64,000 bases of DNA from Erysipelotrichaceae bacterium (GTDB lineage Bacteria; Bacillota_I; Bacilli_A; Erysipelotrichales; Erysipelotrichaceae), in the NCBI GenBank assembly GCA_017473265.1, contig JAFULQ010000026.1, forward strand, positions 103,001 through 167,000. The letters run 5' to 3'. The position numbers and the translations under genes are program-made. How positions within the stretch are numbered: position 1 is the stretch's first letter; every line of letters begins with the position of its first letter. Below the pieces are notes generated by a model. It had not been told where the DNA came from, ran no database searches, and saw only the letters and a program-made list of their open reading frames with translations. Positions 61,945-64,000 of this stretch are shown here, piece after piece.

Positions 61945-61990
61945 AATTATCCACCTTTCACTACTTTTCACCACAATTATACCACTTTAG
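61941..61990 (-). promoter_or_regulatory. Array of five MraZ-type boxes over the dcw promoter and mraZ start
   Basis: Read on the minus strand the blocks are CTAAAGTGGT, ATAATTGTGG, TGAAAAGTAG, TGAAAGGTGG and ATAATTGTGG. They give GTGG or GTAG at spacings of 11, 10, 10 and 10 bp. ATAATTGTGG is repeated exactly 30 bp apart. The array covers the -10 and extends to the proposed start codon. Confidence 0.7.
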
Positions 61991-62003
61991 GAATAAATGT
62001 AAA
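61976..62003 (-). promoter_or_regulatory. Promoter of the first dcw block (mraZ)
   Basis: Minus strand: TTTACA (61998-62003), 16-bp spacer, perfect TATAAT (61976-61981) preceded by TGG as an extended -10. Confidence 0.85.
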
Positions 62004-62059
62004 TGTTTTTAGTGAAATAAATAACGACTTTTTTATTTAAAAAATGTCAAATAATGCAC

Positions 62060-62089
62060 AAAAAAAGTAGTAGTTTTTCAACTACTACT
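62060..62089 (-). terminator. Terminator of rny-ymdB
   Basis: Minus strand: AGTAGTAGTT-GAAA-AACTACTACT then TTTTTTT (arms 62066-62075 and 62080-62089). Confidence 0.9.
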
Positions 62090-62858
62090 CTGGTCTAATC
62101 TGAATTTTTTCAATAGATACTGCTCTTTTAGAATCCGTATCAATTTCAACTACAACCCCACTAAACACCGCAGGTCCTGTAGCTACTGTAAAACGAGTTT
62201 TTTCATTAGTTAATAATTTTCTAAGTGTTTCATCAATATCTCGACCTATTACACTACGATAACTACCACACATTCCAACATCGCTAATAAATGCACATCC
62301 ATCCATAACCATATCATCTGCTGTTTGTACATGTGTATGAGTACCAACAATCATTTCAACACGATCTTTAAAGTAATGCATAAACGCAATCTTTTCACTT
62401 GTTGCTTCACCATGTAAGTCAACAATATGAATATCACATGGATACTGTTTTAACAAACGTTCCATTGCCACAAATGGACTTTCTGTTGCCTGATCCATAA
62501 ATACTTTACCTAATAAATTAAAGACACCAATCTTAACACCATTCCAATAAAATGTCTTAACTGCTTGTCCAACATTTAGTGGTTCCATATTAACTGGACG
62601 AATCATGCGATCTGCATCATCAATAAACAAGAAAATATCATTCTTAGAAAATGTATGATTCCCTAAAGTTACAACATCTACTTTTGCATTCACAAATGAT
62701 TGATATATCTTACGAGTAATTCCTTTTCCATGAGCACTATTTTCACCATTAACAATGACAACATCTACTTGGTATTGTTTACGTAATGCATCTACATGTT
62801 GGAAGAAAACTTCTCTTCCACTAGCACCAACAATATCACCAACAAATAATACTTTCAT
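62085..62858 (-). CDS. ymdB: TIGR00282 family metallophosphoesterase YmdB
   Basis: The 257-residue protein begins MKVLFVGDIVGASGREVF (Asp8 metal ligand). It continues with VIVNGENSAHGKGIT, VDVVTLGNHTFSK, IHIVDLHGEATSEK-type metal ligands and VGTHTHVQTADD. It is a phosphodiesterase of the calcineurin superfamily that acts on cyclic nucleotides and controls late adaptive responses and biofilm genes in Bacillus. It overlaps rny by one base. The rny-ymdB order is conserved in Bacillus subtilis. Confidence 0.92.
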   Translation of the reverse strand: MKVLFVGDIVGASGREVFFQHVDALRKQYQVDVVIVNGENSAHGKGITRKIYQSFVNAKVDVVTLGNHTFSKNDIFLFIDDADRMIRPVNMEPLNVGQAVKTFYWNGVKIGVFNLLGKVFMDQATESPFVAMERLLKQYPCDIHIVDLHGEATSEKIAFMHYFKDRVEMIVGTHTHVQTADDMVMDGCAFISDVGMCGSYRSVIGRDIDETLRKLLTNEKTRFTVATGPAVFSGVVVEIDTDSKRAVSIEKIQIRPE

Positions 62859-64000
62859 TATTTTGCAATTTCTGTCGCTCTAGTTTCACGAACTACTGTA
62901 ACTTTGATTTGACCTGGATAAGTCATATCACTTTCAATCTTATCTTTAATTTCTCTTGCTACACGTAAGCAAGCTAAATCATCTAATCGTTCAGGAATTG
63001 CCATTACACGAATTTCGCGACCTGCTTGAATTGCGAAAGATTTCTCAACACCTTCAAAACTATTCGCAATCTTTTCAAGATTTTCTAAACGATTAATATA
63101 ATTTTGCATTGATTCATAACGCGCACCTGGACGAGCAGCACTTAATGTATCTGCAGCCGCAATTAAGTTTGAAATTAAACCTGTAGCTTCTGTATCACCA
63201 TGGTGAGAAGCAATCGCATTAATTACAACTGGATGTTCTCCATGCTTTTTAGCAAACTTAACACCTAATTCAACATGACTACCTTCAACTTCGAAATCCA
63301 TCGCTTTACCGATATCATGTAATAAACCAGCACGTTTAGCTAAATTTTGATTTAGTCCTAATTCAGCAGCCATCATACCAGCAAAATTTGCTACTTCCAT
63401 ACTATGTTGTAATGCATTTTGCCCATAACTATAACGGAAACGTAAACGACCTACCATATTAATGATTTCACGATCCATTTTACCTAATCCTAATTGGAAA
63501 ACAGCATCTTCACCTGCTTTTTGAATTGTTTCATTCAATTCTTTTGTCATCTTATTAACAACTTCTTCGATTCTGCCTGGTTGAATACGACCATCACGAA
63601 TTAAATGCTCTAAAGTTAAACGAGCAATTTCTCTACGAATTGGATCAAAACAAGAAATCGTAATTGTCTCAGGTGTATCATCAATAATCAAATCAACACC
63701 AGTCGCTTGTTCAATCGCACGAATATTACGACCTTCACGACCAATAATACGACCTTTCATTTCTTCGCTAGGAAGCCCTACAACACTTACTGTGCGTTCC
63801 ATAGCTTCTTCTTGTGAATATCTTTGAATAGCTAACGCAATAATATTACGCGCATTTTCAGAGGCTTTTGTTTTAGCTTCTTCTTCACAATCACGAATAT
63901 ATGCAGTAACTTCATTTGCCATACGTTTTTCAACAATCGCAAAAAGTTCAGTTTTTGCATCACTAACACTTAAATTCGCAATACGCTCTAATTCTTCTAC
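62858..64000 (-). CDS. rny: Ribonuclease Y (partial, N-terminus beyond right edge)
   Basis: The reading frame is open to base 64000 without reaching the N-terminal membrane helix. The window shows the end of the coiled-coil region. The KH domain has GLPSEEMKGRIIGREGRNIRA, where the loop is GREG. The HD domain has NALQHSMEVANFAG and LLHDIGKAMDFE, with His-Asp metal ligands, plus SHHGD. RNase Y is a membrane-anchored endoribonuclease that starts mRNA decay. The internal ATG at 63922 is not the true start. Confidence 0.95.
   Translation of the reverse strand, partial: VEELERIANLSVSDAKTELFAIVEKRMANEVTAYIRDCEEEAKTKASENARNIIALAIQRYSQEEAMERTVSVVGLPSEEMKGRIIGREGRNIRAIEQATGVDLIIDDTPETITISCFDPIRREIARLTLEHLIRDGRIQPGRIEEVVNKMTKELNETIQKAGEDAVFQLGLGKMDREIINMVGRLRFRYSYGQNALQHSMEVANFAGMMAAELGLNQNLAKRAGLLHDIGKAMDFEVEGSHVELGVKFAKKHGEHPVVINAIASHHGDTEATGLISNLIAAADTLSAARPGARYESMQNYINRLENLEKIANSFEGVEKSFAIQAGREIRVMAIPERLDDLACLRVAREIKDKIESDMTYPGQIKVTVVRETRATEIAK

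Noticed and set aside
1..64000. CRISPR arrays, tRNA/rRNA genes, insertion sequences, prophage or integrase genes
   Set aside because: No spaced direct repeats, cloverleaf-like sequences, transposase or recombinase motifs were seen on either strand. Gaps between genes are too small for most of these.

Overview
The window is AT-rich DNA (about one third G+C by eye) from a low-GC, endospore-forming member of the Firmicutes. The best guess is a gut anaerobe of the Erysipelotrichia. Sporulation genes (spoIVA, spoVB, a spoVD-type PBP, a SEDS gene in the spoVE position) sit beside a bile salt hydrolase, two pyrophosphate-dependent phosphofructokinases, a flavodiiron oxygen reductase and a firmicute-type L27/Prp pair. 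The genus assignment is inference. Almost all genes lie on the minus strand and are tightly packed, with no gene-free stretch over 300 bases. No rRNA, tRNA, CRISPR array or insertion sequence was seen.

Positions 1-31,000 form an accessory/metabolic half. A partial lipoprotein of an ABC importer is followed by a minus-strand run (7946 to 952) encoding an amidohydrolase, an ABC-F protein, an HD phosphohydrolase, a small membrane protein, a flavodoxin-like protein, a phosphoesterase, an esterase and a CPBP protease. From 8.8 to 16.3 kb there is a dense block of seven different GNAT acetyltransferases mixed with a HAD phosphatase, TatD, a P1 peptidase and an O6-methylguanine repair enzyme. Two tandem PPi-PFK paralogues follow (16.3-19.7 kb). 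Then come a regulator, two alpha/beta hydrolases, bile salt hydrolase, an M20 dipeptidase, a flavodiiron protein, a MATE transporter and a HerA-like ATPase.

Positions 30,000-64,000 are core genome. In reading direction (right to left) they hold rny-ymdB; the first dcw block mraZ-rsmH-ftsL-pbpB-spoVD-murE-mraY-murD; yrzE, yrbG, spoVB, comN and secDF; an ATP-grasp/esterase pair; YitT and a SIS-domain isomerase; spoIVA-hup; rplU-prp-rpmA-obg; a nitroreductase; ruvA-ruvB; the second dcw block SEDS-murG-murB-divIB; and yloU-fakA. The dcw cluster is therefore split by about 16 kb of other genes.

The regulatory DNA is unusually readable. mraZ has a promoter embedded in five GTGG/GTAG boxes at 10-11 bp spacing, a probable MraZ operator. 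Four sporulation-linked genes (spoIVA, spoVB, spoVD-like, SEDS) each carry a sigma-E-like element with the same 14-bp spacing, of decreasing quality. In the last two it lies directly behind an intrinsic terminator. Many genes are separated only by a terminator placed just before the next ribosome binding site, so read-through or very compact promoters must set expression of ABC-F, the second PFK, obg and murE-mraY-murD.
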